The notes under the pieces were generated by a model. The model saw only the letters and a program-made list of their open reading frames with translations, did no database searches and had not been told where the DNA came from. This document shows positions 46,583 to 55,342 of a stretch of 64,000 bases of DNA, piece by piece (position 1 is the stretch's first letter; each line of letters opens with the position of its first letter). A program made the position numbers and the translations under genes. The stretch is from Parageobacillus caldoxylosilyticus NBRC 107762 (GTDB taxonomy: Bacteria; Bacillota; Bacilli; Bacillales; Anoxybacillaceae): positions 62,001 to 126,000 of the forward strand of contig NZ_BAWO01000005.1 of the NCBI RefSeq assembly GCF_000632715.1, written 5' to 3'.

Positions 46583-47572
46583 TTACGAACGATTTTGTTC
46601 GAGCGACTCTTTGATGGTAGCGATGATGTCGTTGGCCACCATTTCCCGCGCCTGGCGTACCGCGTGAAAGATCGCGTTGGCATCAGACGAACCGTGCGCT
46701 TTAATCACCGGAGCGTTTAAGCCAAACAGCGCCGCTCCGCCATATTCGGAATAATCCATCATCTTTTTTAATTCAACGAGCTTCGGCTTTAACACGGCTG
46801 CCGCTAATTTGCTTGATAAACTGCTTGTCAGCGCCTGCTTTAACATCGAAAATACAGACATCGCCGTACCTTCGATCGTTTTGAGCGCGACGTTGCCGGT
46901 AAACCCGTCGGTGACGACGACATCAGCAACACCTTGCAATAAATCGCGCGCTTCGACGTTGCCGATAAAATGAAGGTTCGTTTCTTTTAGGAGCTGAAAC
47001 GTGCGTTTGGCGACATCGTTTCCTTTTTGATCTTCTGTTCCCACGTTTAACAAGCCAATGCGCGGACGGGAGATGCCTCTTATTTTTTGGGCGTACACAT
47101 GTCCCATTAACGCATACTGCAATATATGTTCCGGACGGGCATCGACGTTGGCGCCGACATCTAAAAATAAAAATCCTTCGCCGCCGACGGTCGGAAGCGT
47201 CGGCGCCAGCGCCGGCCGGTCAATTCCGGCGATCCGTCCGACGACAAACAGTCCGGCCGCCATTAATGCCCCCGTATTGCCAGCCGAGATGCACGCGTCG
47301 GCTCGTCCTTCTTTCACTTCTTGCGCCATCAGCACCATCGACGCGTTCTTCTTTCTTCTCACCGCCCGCACCGGTTCATCGGTCGCCTCAATCACTTCAT
47401 CGGTGTGAATGATCGTAATTCGTTCTTCCTTCGTAAGGTGCGAGCGAATTTGTGCTTCATCGCCAAACAGCGTAATATGTACATCGGTAAAATGCTGCAC
47501 CGCTTTCATTGCCCCGAGCACAATTTCTTTCGGAGCGTGGTCTCCTCCCATTGCATCAATCGCGATCTTCAT
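46583..47572 (-). CDS. plsX: PlsX, acyl-ACP:phosphate acyltransferase
   Basis: PlsX makes acyl-phosphate for PlsY in phospholipid synthesis. The start [14 protein letters not shown], then GDEAQI and [12 protein letters not shown], and the central [13 protein letters not shown] block are family hallmarks. ATG 47572, after AAAGGATGGAG, gives 329 residues (B. subtilis 333); the longer in-frame start lies deep in fapR and is rejected. It overlaps the fapR 3' end by 17 bp. Confidence 0.97.
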   Translation of the reverse strand: MKIAIDAMGGDHAPKEIVLGAMKAVQHFTDVHITLFGDEAQIRSHLTKEERITIIHTDEVIEATDEPVRAVRRKKNASMVLMAQEVKEGRADACISAGNTGALMAAGLFVVGRIAGIDRPALAPTLPTVGGEGFLFLDVGANVDARPEHILQYALMGHVYAQKIRGISRPRIGLLNVGTEDQKGNDVAKRTFQLLKETNLHFIGNVEARDLLQGVADVVVTDGFTGNVALKTIEGTAMSVFSMLKQALTSSLSSKLAAAVLKPKLVELKKMMDYSEYGGAALFGLNAPVIKAHGSSDANAIFHAVRQAREMVANDIIATIKESLEQNRS

Positions 47573-48152
47573 AGCTGTCTCCATCCTTTTTCTCATTGTT
47601 GGACCGATACATTTCAAATGTTCCGGAAAAAACAAGCTCCTGTCCGACATAGCTGTTGACTTCAACAATCGTCCGGCCGTTAGCCTTTTTCCCAACCACT
47701 TTTGCTTTTGCAACCACCCGTTCGTTTTCTTTTACTTGTCTTGTAAAGCGGATGTTTGCTTTGGCCGTCAAGGCAAGCTCATCGTTGATGACGGCAACGG
47801 CAAGGGAATTCGCCTGGGCAAACAAATGGTGGCCGCGCGCAATGCGGTTGCGCCTAAACACATGTTCCGCTTTCACATCGAAAATGGAAATCGCGCTATG
47901 ATCCGGCTCGATATCGATAATTTCGCCGATCACTTCTTCAATCGGCAACGCCCTTACTTTATCGGCCAGCGACTGCTCGGCAACATGCTTGATCCGCTCA
48001 CGCAGCTCCGGTATCGACAGCTCCAGCCGGTCTAGGCGGATCGTCTGGACGCTGACTGAAAATTTTTCCGCTAATTCTTCATCGGTAATAAACGGATTTT
48101 CACGAATCGTCTCTTGCAAAAGCCGTTGTCGCTCTCGTTTGCTTTTTCTCAT
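47556..48152 (-). CDS. fapR: FapR, malonyl-CoA-responsive repressor of lipid genes
   Basis: FapR represses fatty acid and phospholipid genes until malonyl-CoA releases it. An N-terminal DeoR-like HTH ([20 protein letters not shown], about residues 19-38) is joined by a linker helix to a hot-dog thioesterase-like effector domain (about 75-185). It has 198 residues, ten more than B. subtilis (188), the excess being an acidic C-terminal tail ([14 protein letters not shown]). A FapR box lies in its own promoter, so it is autoregulated. Confidence 0.97.
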   Translation of the reverse strand: MRKSKRERQRLLQETIRENPFITDEELAEKFSVSVQTIRLDRLELSIPELRERIKHVAEQSLADKVRALPIEEVIGEIIDIEPDHSAISIFDVKAEHVFRRNRIARGHHLFAQANSLAVAVINDELALTAKANIRFTRQVKENERVVAKAKVVGKKANGRTIVEVNSYVGQELVFSGTFEMYRSNNEKKDGDSYEDRD

Positions 48153-48173
48153 CTATATTTACACCGTCCAGTT

Positions 48174-48190
48174 TTATGACTAGGTACTAA
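48174..48190 (-). promoter_or_regulatory. FapR operator
   Basis: TTAGTACCTAGTCATAA (17 bp, minus strand) closely matches the Bacillus FapR operator (TTAGTACCTRGTCTTAA type), with one clear departure near the 3' side. It lies 22 bp before fapR and covers the predicted start site just downstream of the -10, the classic place for repression. Confidence 0.85.
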
Positions 48191-48194
48191 AAGT

Positions 48195-48223
48195 AATATA
48201 TAATATCAAAAAAAAGAATGCAA
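48195..48223 (-). promoter_or_regulatory. Sigma-A promoter of the fapR operon
   Basis: TATATT (48200-48195) matches five of six. TTGCAT (48223-48218) at 17 bp is a weaker -35. It stands between the recG terminator and the FapR operator, so it should drive fapR-plsX-fabD-fabG-acpP. Confidence 0.62.
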
Positions 48224-48231
48224 GCAAAAAA

Positions 48232-48259
48232 GCGGTCTGCCGCATAAAAGACAGACCGC
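48232..48259 (-). terminator. Intrinsic terminator after recG
   Basis: A perfect 8-bp GC-rich stem (GCGGTCTG / CAGACCGC) with a 12-base loop is followed on the minus strand by TTTTTTG. It lies 13 bp after the recG stop. Confidence 0.9.
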
Positions 48260-48272
48260 GTATCTTTTTCTA

Positions 48273-50321
48273 TCAATCTAATTTTTCGCCGTCCAATACG
48301 CCTGACTCTTGCAAATAAAGGCGCAGGCATTGATACGGCTCATCGTGCCAAAACGCTTTCGATTCAATCAGTTTCGCCGCATCGCTGCGGGCGACTTCTA
48401 AAATGCGATAATCATGCACGATATCCCCAAATTGAAATTCCGGCATGCCGCTTTGTTTGGTGCCGAAAAAATCGCCTGGACCGCGCAGCTCTAAATCTTT
48501 CTCCGATAGCACAAATCCGTCCGTCGTTTCCGTCATGATGCGCATACGTTCTTTTCCGACTTCCGATTTCGGATCGGCGATTAAAATGCAATACGACTGC
48601 TCGTCGCCGCGGCCGACCCGGCCCCGCAATTGGTGGAGCTGCGCCAGGCCAAACCGTTCGGCATCATAAATGACCATCACGGTGGCGTTCGGCACGTTGA
48701 CCCCTACTTCGACGACCGTAGTGGAAACTAGCACTTGCACGCGGTTTTCGCTAAACGCCTTCATCACTGCTTCTTTTTCTTCCGCAGAAAGCCGCCCGTG
48801 CATCAACCCGATGTTGTATTTTCCTCTGTAATAATGCGTAAGCATGCTATGGACATCAATCGCATTTTGCACATCCAACTTTTCCGATTCTTCAATCAGC
48901 GGGCAAATGACATAAGCCTGCCGCCCCTTTTGAATTTCCTTTTCGATAAAATCAAGCACCCGCTCGAACATATGATGTTTGACCCAATACGTCTGCACCT
49001 TTTTTCTTCCTGCCGGCATTTCATCAATCACCGACACATCCATTTCTCCAAACGCGGTGATGGCGAGGGTGCGCGGAATCGGAGTAGCCGTCATCATCAA
49101 TACATCTGGCGACTGCCCTTTTTCGCGCAAAATGCGGCGCTGTTCCACACCGAAGCGATGCTGTTCATCCGTAATGACTAAACCAAGTCTCTTAAAATTC
49201 ACTTCTTCTTGAATGAGTGCATGGGTGCCGATCATAATATCAATGTCGCCGGCGGCAAGCTGCTCTAAAATTTCTCTTCGTTTCTTTCCTTTCACCGAAC
49301 TCGTTAAGAGCGCAACCGTGACGTCGGTGGCAGCAAACAACTGCTGCAGCGAGCGGGCGTGCTGTTCCGCCAAAATTTCCGTAGGCACCATCAGCGCTCC
49401 TTGGTAGCCGGAAAGAACAGTGGCGTATAAGGCGACGGCCGCTACGACCGTTTTCCCTGAACCGACATCCCCTTGAAGCAGACGATTCATGCGGTATGGC
49501 GAGCGCATATCGGCGAGTATTTCTGCGATGACGCGCCGCTGTGCATTCGTTAGCGAAAATGGCAGCTGCCCTATAAAAGCGTCCAGCTTCTCTTTGGAAA
49601 ACGAATGGGCGATTCCTTGCGAATATTCGCGTGCTACTTTGCGCAGCGCATGAATTTTTAATTGAAACAGCAAAAATTCTTCATATACCAACCGCCGCCT
49701 TGCCTGTCTCAACTCTTCATGAGAACGCGGGAAGTGGATGGCGCGAATCGCTTCTTGCTTCGAAATGAGCCGGTAGGCGCGCCTTATAGAGAGCGGAAGC
49801 GGGTCAACGATCGCCGCGCCGTATTGCGTAAGCGCCAGCTTGATGAAACGCCGCATTCCTTTCACCGTAAGCGAGCCGCGCACAGAGTAAACGGGCTCTA
49901 TTTCTTTTGCTTGCGGGAGCGGACCGAGCTTTATTTCATAAGCGGTAATCGTTTGGCGGTGCTGATCCCACTTGCCGATGACCGTTATCGTATCGCCCAT
50001 CGCGATTTTTTCTTTTAAATAAGGACGGTTGAAACAAACGACCGTGATTAAATACCTTCCGGCAAGAAGGCGAAAAGCCAGGCGCGATTTTTTTTTCGTA
50101 TAATACGTAAGAGAAGGCTCGCTATGAACCTTCCCTTCGACTGTTACTTTTTCATCATGTTTGACCTCTGCCAAATCTTTTCGCTCATAATCTTCATAAC
50201 GATATGGAGCATACATGAGCAGTTGCTCGATCGTCGTAATTCCCATTTCCTCGAGCGCCGCGCCTGTCTCTTCGCCAATTCCTTTAATCGCTGTTACAGG
50301 CTGTTGCAACTCACGATTCAC
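48273..50321 (-). CDS. recG: RecG, branch-migration DNA helicase
   Basis: RecG is an SF2 helicase that reverses stalled forks and resolves recombination intermediates. The N-terminal wedge/OB domain is followed by Walker A (GDVGSGKT), the DEQHRFG box, TATPIPRTLA and motif VI (QLRGRVGRG). It has 682 residues, as in B. subtilis. Only 2 bp separate it from sdaAA, so it is probably co-transcribed with serine dehydratase; the pairing is conserved in Bacillus. Confidence 0.98.
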   Translation of the reverse strand: MNRELQQPVTAIKGIGEETGAALEEMGITTIEQLLMYAPYRYEDYERKDLAEVKHDEKVTVEGKVHSEPSLTYYTKKKSRLAFRLLAGRYLITVVCFNRPYLKEKIAMGDTITVIGKWDQHRQTITAYEIKLGPLPQAKEIEPVYSVRGSLTVKGMRRFIKLALTQYGAAIVDPLPLSIRRAYRLISKQEAIRAIHFPRSHEELRQARRRLVYEEFLLFQLKIHALRKVAREYSQGIAHSFSKEKLDAFIGQLPFSLTNAQRRVIAEILADMRSPYRMNRLLQGDVGSGKTVVAAVALYATVLSGYQGALMVPTEILAEQHARSLQQLFAATDVTVALLTSSVKGKKRREILEQLAAGDIDIMIGTHALIQEEVNFKRLGLVITDEQHRFGVEQRRILREKGQSPDVLMMTATPIPRTLAITAFGEMDVSVIDEMPAGRKKVQTYWVKHHMFERVLDFIEKEIQKGRQAYVICPLIEESEKLDVQNAIDVHSMLTHYYRGKYNIGLMHGRLSAEEKEAVMKAFSENRVQVLVSTTVVEVGVNVPNATVMVIYDAERFGLAQLHQLRGRVGRGDEQSYCILIADPKSEVGKERMRIMTETTDGFVLSEKDLELRGPGDFFGTKQSGMPEFQFGDIVHDYRILEVARSDAAKLIESKAFWHDEPYQCLRLYLQESGVLDGEKLD

Positions 50322-50323
50322 TG

Positions 50324-51202
50324 TTATTTCGCGGAAACGCCGAAAATTTTCGCCGCTAAAGCGCGTCCTGTCGGCGTTGCTGCTAACCCCCCTTGTGCAG
50401 TTTCCTTTAATGCGGTCGGCATCGTTTCGCCGATTCGGTACATCGCTTCAATCACTTCGTCGCACGGAATGCGGCTTTTAATGCCGGCAAGGGCCATATC
50501 GGCCGCCACCATCGCATTTGCCGCTCCCATGGCGTTTCGCTTCACACATGGCACTTCCACCAAGCCAGCGACAGGGTCACATACTAATCCTAACATATTC
50601 TTTAAGGCAATCGCCATCGCTTCCGCCGCCTGGCTCGGCGTTCCGCCGGCCAGTTCAACGAGCGCGGCCGCCGCCATTCCCGCAGCGGAACCGACTTCCG
50701 CCTGACAGCCTCCGGCAGCGCCGGAAATCGAAGCGTTATTAGCCACTACATAGCCGAACGCGCCAGCGGTAAACAAAAATTCGATCATTTCCTCACGCGT
50801 CGGTTTTAATTTCTCTTTTACGGCAAAAAGCGTGCCAGGAACAACTCCGGCCGACCCCGCCGTCGGTGTCGCGCAAATGACCCCCATCGCCGCGTTCACT
50901 TCGTTCGTAGCCATCGCTTTGCTGACGGCATCTAAAATCGTTTCTCCCGATAAAAAGTTTCCTTGGCTAATATATTGTTGCAATAATACCGAATTTCCGC
51001 CGGTCAGCCCCGACCGCGAAACGACGCCGGCTAATCCTTTTTTCACCGCCTGCTCCATTACTTGTAAGTTTTTATCCATTTGTGCAAAAATGTCCTCGCG
51101 GCTTCTTCCCGTCACCTCGATTTCTTGGCGAATCATCACCTCGGCAATTTTAATGTTTTGGCTTTCCGCCAATTCTACCAGTTCTGCCACATTGCGAAAC
51201 AT
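50324..51202 (-). CDS. sdaAA: SdaAA, L-serine dehydratase alpha chain
   Basis: SdaAA is the catalytic subunit of the iron-sulfur L-serine dehydratase, which makes pyruvate and ammonia. Cluster-type cysteines are in VICATPTAGSAG, GGCQAEVGSA and LVCDPVAGLVE. ATG 51202, preceded by AGGAGG, gives 292 residues; an upstream start overlaps sdaAB and is rejected. It lies 31 bp after sdaAB. Confidence 0.96.
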   Translation of the reverse strand: MFRNVAELVELAESQNIKIAEVMIRQEIEVTGRSREDIFAQMDKNLQVMEQAVKKGLAGVVSRSGLTGGNSVLLQQYISQGNFLSGETILDAVSKAMATNEVNAAMGVICATPTAGSAGVVPGTLFAVKEKLKPTREEMIEFLFTAGAFGYVVANNASISGAAGGCQAEVGSAAGMAAAALVELAGGTPSQAAEAMAIALKNMLGLVCDPVAGLVEVPCVKRNAMGAANAMVAADMALAGIKSRIPCDEVIEAMYRIGETMPTALKETAQGGLAATPTGRALAAKIFGVSAK

Positions 51203-51233
51203 CCGATGTCCTCCTTTTTTGCAAACGCTTTCG

Positions 51234-51896
51234 TTAGTCGACAAGCTTTGTTACTTGAATAATATGCGGCAATGTTTCCAGCTCGCTGATTACATGCTCG
51301 TCAAGCGGTTGGTCAACCTCGATCGTCATCAGCGCCTCTTTTCCTTTTTCTTTCCGCGACACTTCCATATGTCCGATATTAATCGCATATTTTGCCAGCA
51401 CGTTGGCTACCGCGGCGATCGTTCCGTACCGGTCATTATGCATAATCAAAAGTGCCGGGTGATGGCCCGATAATTTCAGTTCAAATCCATTGAGTTCGGT
51501 AATTTCAATTTTTCCGCCGCCGATCGAAATGCCGACAAGCTCTAGTTCTCCCTGTTCATCCCCAATCTGCACCCGTGCGGTGTTTGGGTGATTCGGAATT
51601 GCATCTTCTTCGTGAAAAACGACTTCCATTCCTTCTTCTTTAGCAATTTCAAGCGAACGCGGAATTCGTTCATCAAATGTATCGAAATCAAGGAGGCCGC
51701 CGACAATGGCGACATCCGTCCCATGTCCTTTATACGTTTGCGCAAACGAGCCATAAAACGAAATATGCGCCCACTTTGGTTTTCTGCCAAATAAACTGCG
51801 CGCCACCCGCCCGATGCGCGCTGCTCCCGCTGTATGGGAGCTCGACGGCCCGATCATAACCGGTCCAATAATATCGAAAACGCTTTTATATTTCAT
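51234..51896 (-). CDS. sdaAB: SdaAB, L-serine dehydratase beta chain with ACT domain
   Basis: SdaAB is the second subunit of serine dehydratase. The N-terminal block FDIIGPVMIGPSSSHTAGA (7-25) is family-typical; a C-terminal ACT domain (about 148-220, ALLIMHNDRYGTIAAVANVL) suggests serine binding or regulation. It has 220 residues. GAAGGAG lies before the ATG, but only 36 bp separate it from the fakA terminator, so a separate promoter is hard to place. Confidence 0.96.
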   Translation of the reverse strand: MKYKSVFDIIGPVMIGPSSSHTAGAARIGRVARSLFGRKPKWAHISFYGSFAQTYKGHGTDVAIVGGLLDFDTFDERIPRSLEIAKEEGMEVVFHEEDAIPNHPNTARVQIGDEQGELELVGISIGGGKIEITELNGFELKLSGHHPALLIMHNDRYGTIAAVANVLAKYAINIGHMEVSRKEKGKEALMTIEVDQPLDEHVISELETLPHIIQVTKLVD

Positions 51897-51924
51897 GTTT
51901 CTCTACTCCTTCGCTTCACAATAA

Positions 51925-51949
51925 AATAGAAGGGAGAACCCCTTCTATT
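51925..51949 (-). terminator. Hairpin terminator after fakA
   Basis: A perfect 10-bp stem (AATAGAAGGG / CCCTTCTATT) with a 5-base loop continues into TTATTG on the minus strand. The T run is short and the stem AT-rich, so it is probably leaky; sdaAB starts 29 bp later. Confidence 0.68.
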
Positions 51950-51960
51950 ATTCTAACATA

Positions 51961-53637
51961 TTATTCAACGGAAAAGATAAACGGATATAGCGGCTGTTTT
52001 CCGGCGTGCACTTCCACTTCTACATTCGGATACGCTCCCTCAATATAGGAAACGATCGCTTCCACTTCCTCTTCCGCCGCATCTTCCCCATAGATTATCG
52101 TAACGATTTCGCTTTCTTCATCGATTAACGCATCAAGCAATTGCTTCGTTACGGAAAGCTTGTCTTTTTCTGCGACAATAATTTTATTGTCCGCCAACCC
52201 CATGTAATCGTCTTTTTCAATTTCTACTCCGTCGATGGTGGTATCGCGTATGGCAAACGTTACTTGCCCTGTTTTTACGTGCGCTAAAGCAGCGGTCATC
52301 GCTTTTTGATTTTGCTCTTCGGAAAGTGATGGATTAAACGCCAGCAGTGCCGCCATGCCTTGCGGAACGGTTTTCGACGGAATGACGATCACTTTTTGGC
52401 TGACGACCGTCGCTGCTTGCTCTGCTGTCATAATAATGTTTTTATTATTTGGCAGCACAAATACGATTTCCGCGTTGATGCTTTCAATGGCTTTTACGAT
52501 CTCCTCCGTGCTTGGGTTCATCGTTTGCCCGCCTTCAATGACGGCGTGAGCGCCGATGCTTTTAAACAACTCGGCAACGCCGGATCCCATTGCGATGGTC
52601 ACAATTCCGTATTTTTCCGTCTGTTTCATCTTTTCTATACTGGAAGCGGTCTGGCGGTCTTGGTTTATAATATTGGCGTGCTGCTGACGCATATTTTCAA
52701 TTTTGATGTTAATTAAACTGCCGTATTGCTGTCCGTATGTCAATACTTCCCCAGGCTGCTCGGAATGGATGTGGACTTTAACAAGCTCGTCATCTGCTAT
52801 GACGAGCAATGAATCGCCGAATCGGCTTAAATCTTGGCGAAAGGCGTCTTCCGAGAACGGATGTTTCTGCAGTTTATCCGGCTCAAGCCGCACCATAAAT
52901 TCCGTGCAGTAGCCAAACTCAATTTCATCGGTATGAATATGGCTTTGCGCGCTTTTATGATGTTCTGCTTTCACTAATTCTTCCATGGAAACTTCCGCCG
53001 GTTTCTGTTTAGCAACGTTTTCTCCTTTTAGTCCGCTCAAAAACCCTTCATAGACGTAAACGAGGCCTTGGCCGCCACTGTCAACAACGCCTACTTCTTT
53101 TAATACCGGCAGCAACTCCGGCGTGCGCCGCAAAGACGCTTTCGCTTCCTTCACGACTTCCTCCATGACAACAGCGATATCTCGTTCTTTTTTTGCCACT
53201 TCGACCGCCCGTCTTGCTGCATCTTTCGCCACAGTCAAAATCGTTCCTTCAACCGGCTTCATCACCGCCTTATAAGCCGTATTGACACCTGCTTCAAGTG
53301 CCGCAGCGAATTCGACGCTGTTAATTTCCTTTTTTGTTTCCACCGCTTTGGCGAACCCGCGGAACAATTGCGATAAAATGACGCCCGAGTTTCCACGAGC
53401 GCCCATCAACAATCCTTTTGCCAGTGCGCTTGCGACTTTTCCTATATGGTCAGAAATATTATTTTTTACTTCCTTGGCACCGGAAGTCATCGACAAATTC
53501 ATATTTGTGCCCGTATCACCGTCTGGAACTGGAAAGACGTTCAGCGCGTCGACGGCCTTTGCATTATTCGATAAATGCGCCGCCCCTTGAAAAACCATTT
53601 CGGCGAAACGTCTTCCATCAAGTGCCCTAATTGTCAC
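51961..53637 (-). CDS. fakA: FakA (YloV), fatty acid kinase, DhaL-type
   Basis: FakA is the ATP-dependent kinase that, with a FakB carrier encoded elsewhere, phosphorylates exogenous fatty acids for PlsY. The DhaL (DAK2) domain carries FPVPDGDTGTNM near residues 35-46, whose Asp residues bind Mg-ATP, and LLMGARGNSGVILSQLFRG. A middle domain and a DegV-like C-terminal part follow. A TTG at 53640 and a GTG at 53637 are both possible after GGAGG. GTG gives MTIRALDGRRF, like B. subtilis, so I chose it. It lies 17 bp after yloU. Confidence 0.95.
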   Translation of the reverse strand: MTIRALDGRRFAEMVFQGAAHLSNNAKAVDALNVFPVPDGDTGTNMNLSMTSGAKEVKNNISDHIGKVASALAKGLLMGARGNSGVILSQLFRGFAKAVETKKEINSVEFAAALEAGVNTAYKAVMKPVEGTILTVAKDAARRAVEVAKKERDIAVVMEEVVKEAKASLRRTPELLPVLKEVGVVDSGGQGLVYVYEGFLSGLKGENVAKQKPAEVSMEELVKAEHHKSAQSHIHTDEIEFGYCTEFMVRLEPDKLQKHPFSEDAFRQDLSRFGDSLLVIADDELVKVHIHSEQPGEVLTYGQQYGSLINIKIENMRQQHANIINQDRQTASSIEKMKQTEKYGIVTIAMGSGVAELFKSIGAHAVIEGGQTMNPSTEEIVKAIESINAEIVFVLPNNKNIIMTAEQAATVVSQKVIVIPSKTVPQGMAALLAFNPSLSEEQNQKAMTAALAHVKTGQVTFAIRDTTIDGVEIEKDDYMGLADNKIIVAEKDKLSVTKQLLDALIDEESEIVTIIYGEDAAEEEVEAIVSYIEGAYPNVEVEVHAGKQPLYPFIFSVE

Positions 53638-53654
53638 CAACTAACTCCTCCTTA

Positions 53655-54017
53655 CTACGGATTCGTCACCCGAACCCCTTGAACGTAAATATTGATCGAT
53701 TGGACAGAAAGGCCCAACGTTTGATCAAGCGTATATTTTACTTTTGTTTGCACATTATGGGCCACCTCTGAAATTTTCGTGCCATAGCTAACAATAATAT
53801 ACATGTCGATATGTACTTCGCCGTTTTCCTCGCGGACGATCACACCTTTGGAAAAGTTTTCTCTCCGTAAAATTTCCGAAATTCCATCCCGAATTTGGTT
53901 TTTCGACGCCATCCCAACAATTCCATAGCAATCGACCGCAGCGCCGCCGGCTATCATCGCAATGACATCATTGGATATTTCAATTCGTCCGTATTTCGTT
54001 TGCAATTCGATGGACAT
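53655..54017 (-). CDS. yloU: YloU, Asp23/Gls24 family protein
   Basis: This 120-residue Asp23/Gls24 protein, of a family tied to cell-envelope stress in Firmicutes, is conserved directly before fakA. Both halves of the family fold are visible (IAMIAGGAAVDCYGIVGM and EVHIDMYIIVSYGTKISEVA). It has no signal peptide. B. subtilis YloU is the same length. A role with FakA is suggested only by the fixed pairing. Confidence 0.95.
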   Translation of the reverse strand: MSIELQTKYGRIEISNDVIAMIAGGAAVDCYGIVGMASKNQIRDGISEILRRENFSKGVIVREENGEVHIDMYIIVSYGTKISEVAHNVQTKVKYTLDQTLGLSVQSINIYVQGVRVTNP

Positions 54018-54170
54018 GCTCGTTCCCCCTTTGCAATAGTTCGCATAGCTATCAACATTGTACTATAATGCTTTCCGTTTTAAAAGTTCCCCCATCGCCC
54101 ACTAGTATTATTTAGCCGAAAATAATATTATATGTCAAGGATATTTTCTTGAAAGAGAAAAAGGCATCTA

Positions 54171-54199
54171 TTGCAATCTAATCGTTTGTATGATAAATT
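54171..54199 (+). promoter_or_regulatory. Candidate sigma-A promoter of rpmB
   Basis: TTGCAA (54171-54176), a 17-bp spacer and TAAATT (54194-54199) form a modest promoter; a perfect TATAAT directly overlaps at 54199-54204 but lacks a -35. This 238-bp divergent gap between yloU and rpmB is AT-rich and also must hold the yloU promoter, for which I see only -10-like TACAAT/TATAGT strings around 54058-54068. Confidence 0.5.
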
Positions 54200-54255
54200 A
54201 TAATAGTGTTTTTAGACGCACAATGGAAAGCAGGACGAGTAAGGAGGGAAAAAAG

Positions 54256-54441
54256 ATGGCAAAATGCTTTGTAACGGGAAAGAAAAAATCTTTCGGCAAT
54301 TCGCGTTCTCATGCGATGAATGCAAATAAACGCACATGGAAAGTCAACTTGCAAAAAGTTCGTATTTTAGTCGACGGAAAACCGAAACGTGTTTGGGTTT
54401 CTGCGCGCGCATTAAAATCGGGAAAAGTACAACGCGTGTAA
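54256..54441 (+). CDS. rpmB: Ribosomal protein L28
   Basis: L28 is a 50S protein; the only plus-strand gene in the window, as at the same place in B. subtilis. [18 protein letters not shown] and [14 protein letters not shown] are family blocks. ATG 54256, after AAGGAGGGAAAAAAG, gives 61 residues (B. subtilis 62); an upstream ATG at 54190 sits in the leader. A single Cys4 is present and no CxxC pair, so it is not a zinc-binding form. Confidence 0.97.
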   Translation: MAKCFVTGKKKSFGNSRSHAMNANKRTWKVNLQKVRILVDGKPKRVWVSARALKSGKVQRV

Positions 54442-54456
54442 TAAATCCTTTAAAAC

Positions 54457-54485
54457 AAAAAAGCACCAAAGAATGGTGCTTTTTT
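54457..54485 (+). terminator. Bidirectional terminator between rpmB and spoVM
   Basis: A perfect 12-bp stem (AAAAAAGCACCA / TGGTGCTTTTTT) with a 5-base loop lies between the convergent rpmB and spoVM stops. T runs occur on both strands, so it can end both transcripts. Confidence 0.92.
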
Positions 54486-54486
54486 C

Positions 54487-54567
54487 TTATCCTTTTTTAA
54501 AAGCGTTTAACATGGCACGCACAATCCCGCCGAGAAATTTCGGCAGTTTAATCGTATAAAATTTCAT
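54487..54567 (-). CDS. spoVM: SpoVM, 26-residue spore-coat anchoring peptide
   Basis: SpoVM is an amphipathic peptide that recognises the convex forespore membrane and anchors SpoIVA, needed for cortex and coat formation. The 26 residues (MKFYTIKLPKFLGGIVRAML then NAFKKG) match the known peptide, including Pro9, which sets membrane-curvature sensing. GGAGGGAATCGG precedes the ATG. No clean sigma-E promoter could be read in the 80 bp upstream. It is too short for most gene finders. Confidence 0.95.
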   Translation of the reverse strand: MKFYTIKLPKFLGGIVRAMLNAFKKG

Positions 54568-54647
54568 TCCGATTCCCTCCTCACAGCCGTCGTAACGAAC
54601 TTTCCCTCACTCTTTATTAAGTATATTCTTCAGGCTGCAAATCGTAC

Positions 54648-55298
54648 CTACAAGCAGCGGTGAAAATCGCTGCTTCTTATCATCATTAATATGCCTTCAG
54701 AAAAGGAAAAAGTACCGGAAGATTGGATAAGTTCATTACTAATACATAATGTCGAACCGCGAAAAATATGACAATTTGTTAGCGGATATTTAAATCCGGT
54801 TAACGTCAAACCTTTAATATCGCGGGAAATCGGAATGTAAGAAACGTAGCGATACCGTTCGTCATAAGAAACGGTGTACGTGCCGGGAAGATGGACGGTC
54901 AGCACATTTTGCCGGTCAATGATTTCAATGTCTCGATTGGCATATTTGATCAGCAATTGCACATTGCCAAATAAATGATCAAGCCTGCCGCCGGTCGCTC
55001 CGAAGATCCTGATTTGATCCGCTCCTTGCTCGACCGCCCATTCAAGAGCGATTTCCATATCGGTTTTATCTTTTTCCGCCGGCCATATATCCATATCGTT
55101 CAATGTTTTTTGCAGCGATGCAATTTCTTCCTCGGTCAACGAGTCAAAGTCGCCAAACGCTTTGACAGGCCGGATGCCTGCCTCAAGCAGCGTCTTTGTC
55201 CCGCGGTCCACCCCCAGCCATCGCACCTGCTTGCCGTCATATTGATGCAGAGAAGGAAGCTGTTCGCTTGGCCCGCCGCCGACAATGTGAATCCACAT
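54648..55298 (-). CDS. thiN: ThiN, thiamine pyrophosphokinase
   Basis: ThiN makes thiamine diphosphate from thiamine. GDFDSLTEEE (about residues 48-57), the DKTDMEIALEWA motif and GATGGRLDHLFGNV carry the metal- and substrate-binding residues; a C-terminal beta domain binds thiamine. It has 216 residues (B. subtilis 214). AGGGGAGAG precedes the ATG. It follows rpe by 44 bp; no thiamine riboswitch is seen. Confidence 0.96.
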   Translation of the reverse strand: MWIHIVGGGPSEQLPSLHQYDGKQVRWLGVDRGTKTLLEAGIRPVKAFGDFDSLTEEEIASLQKTLNDMDIWPAEKDKTDMEIALEWAVEQGADQIRIFGATGGRLDHLFGNVQLLIKYANRDIEIIDRQNVLTVHLPGTYTVSYDERYRYVSYIPISRDIKGLTLTGFKYPLTNCHIFRGSTLCISNELIQSSGTFSFSEGILMMIRSSDFHRCL

Positions 55299-55342
55299 AT
55301 ATTTCTCTCCCCTCCTTCAACAGAAAGAAAAGCAGAAGGCGT

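Noticed and set aside
50124-50705. Plus-strand frame of 193 codons opposite recG/sdaAA
   Set aside because: It mirrors codon bias of the real genes on the other strand; no supporting start signal.
54568-54647. Sigma-E promoter for spoVM
   Set aside because: GAATATA and AATATACT strings exist, but no pair has the right 14-15 bp spacing.
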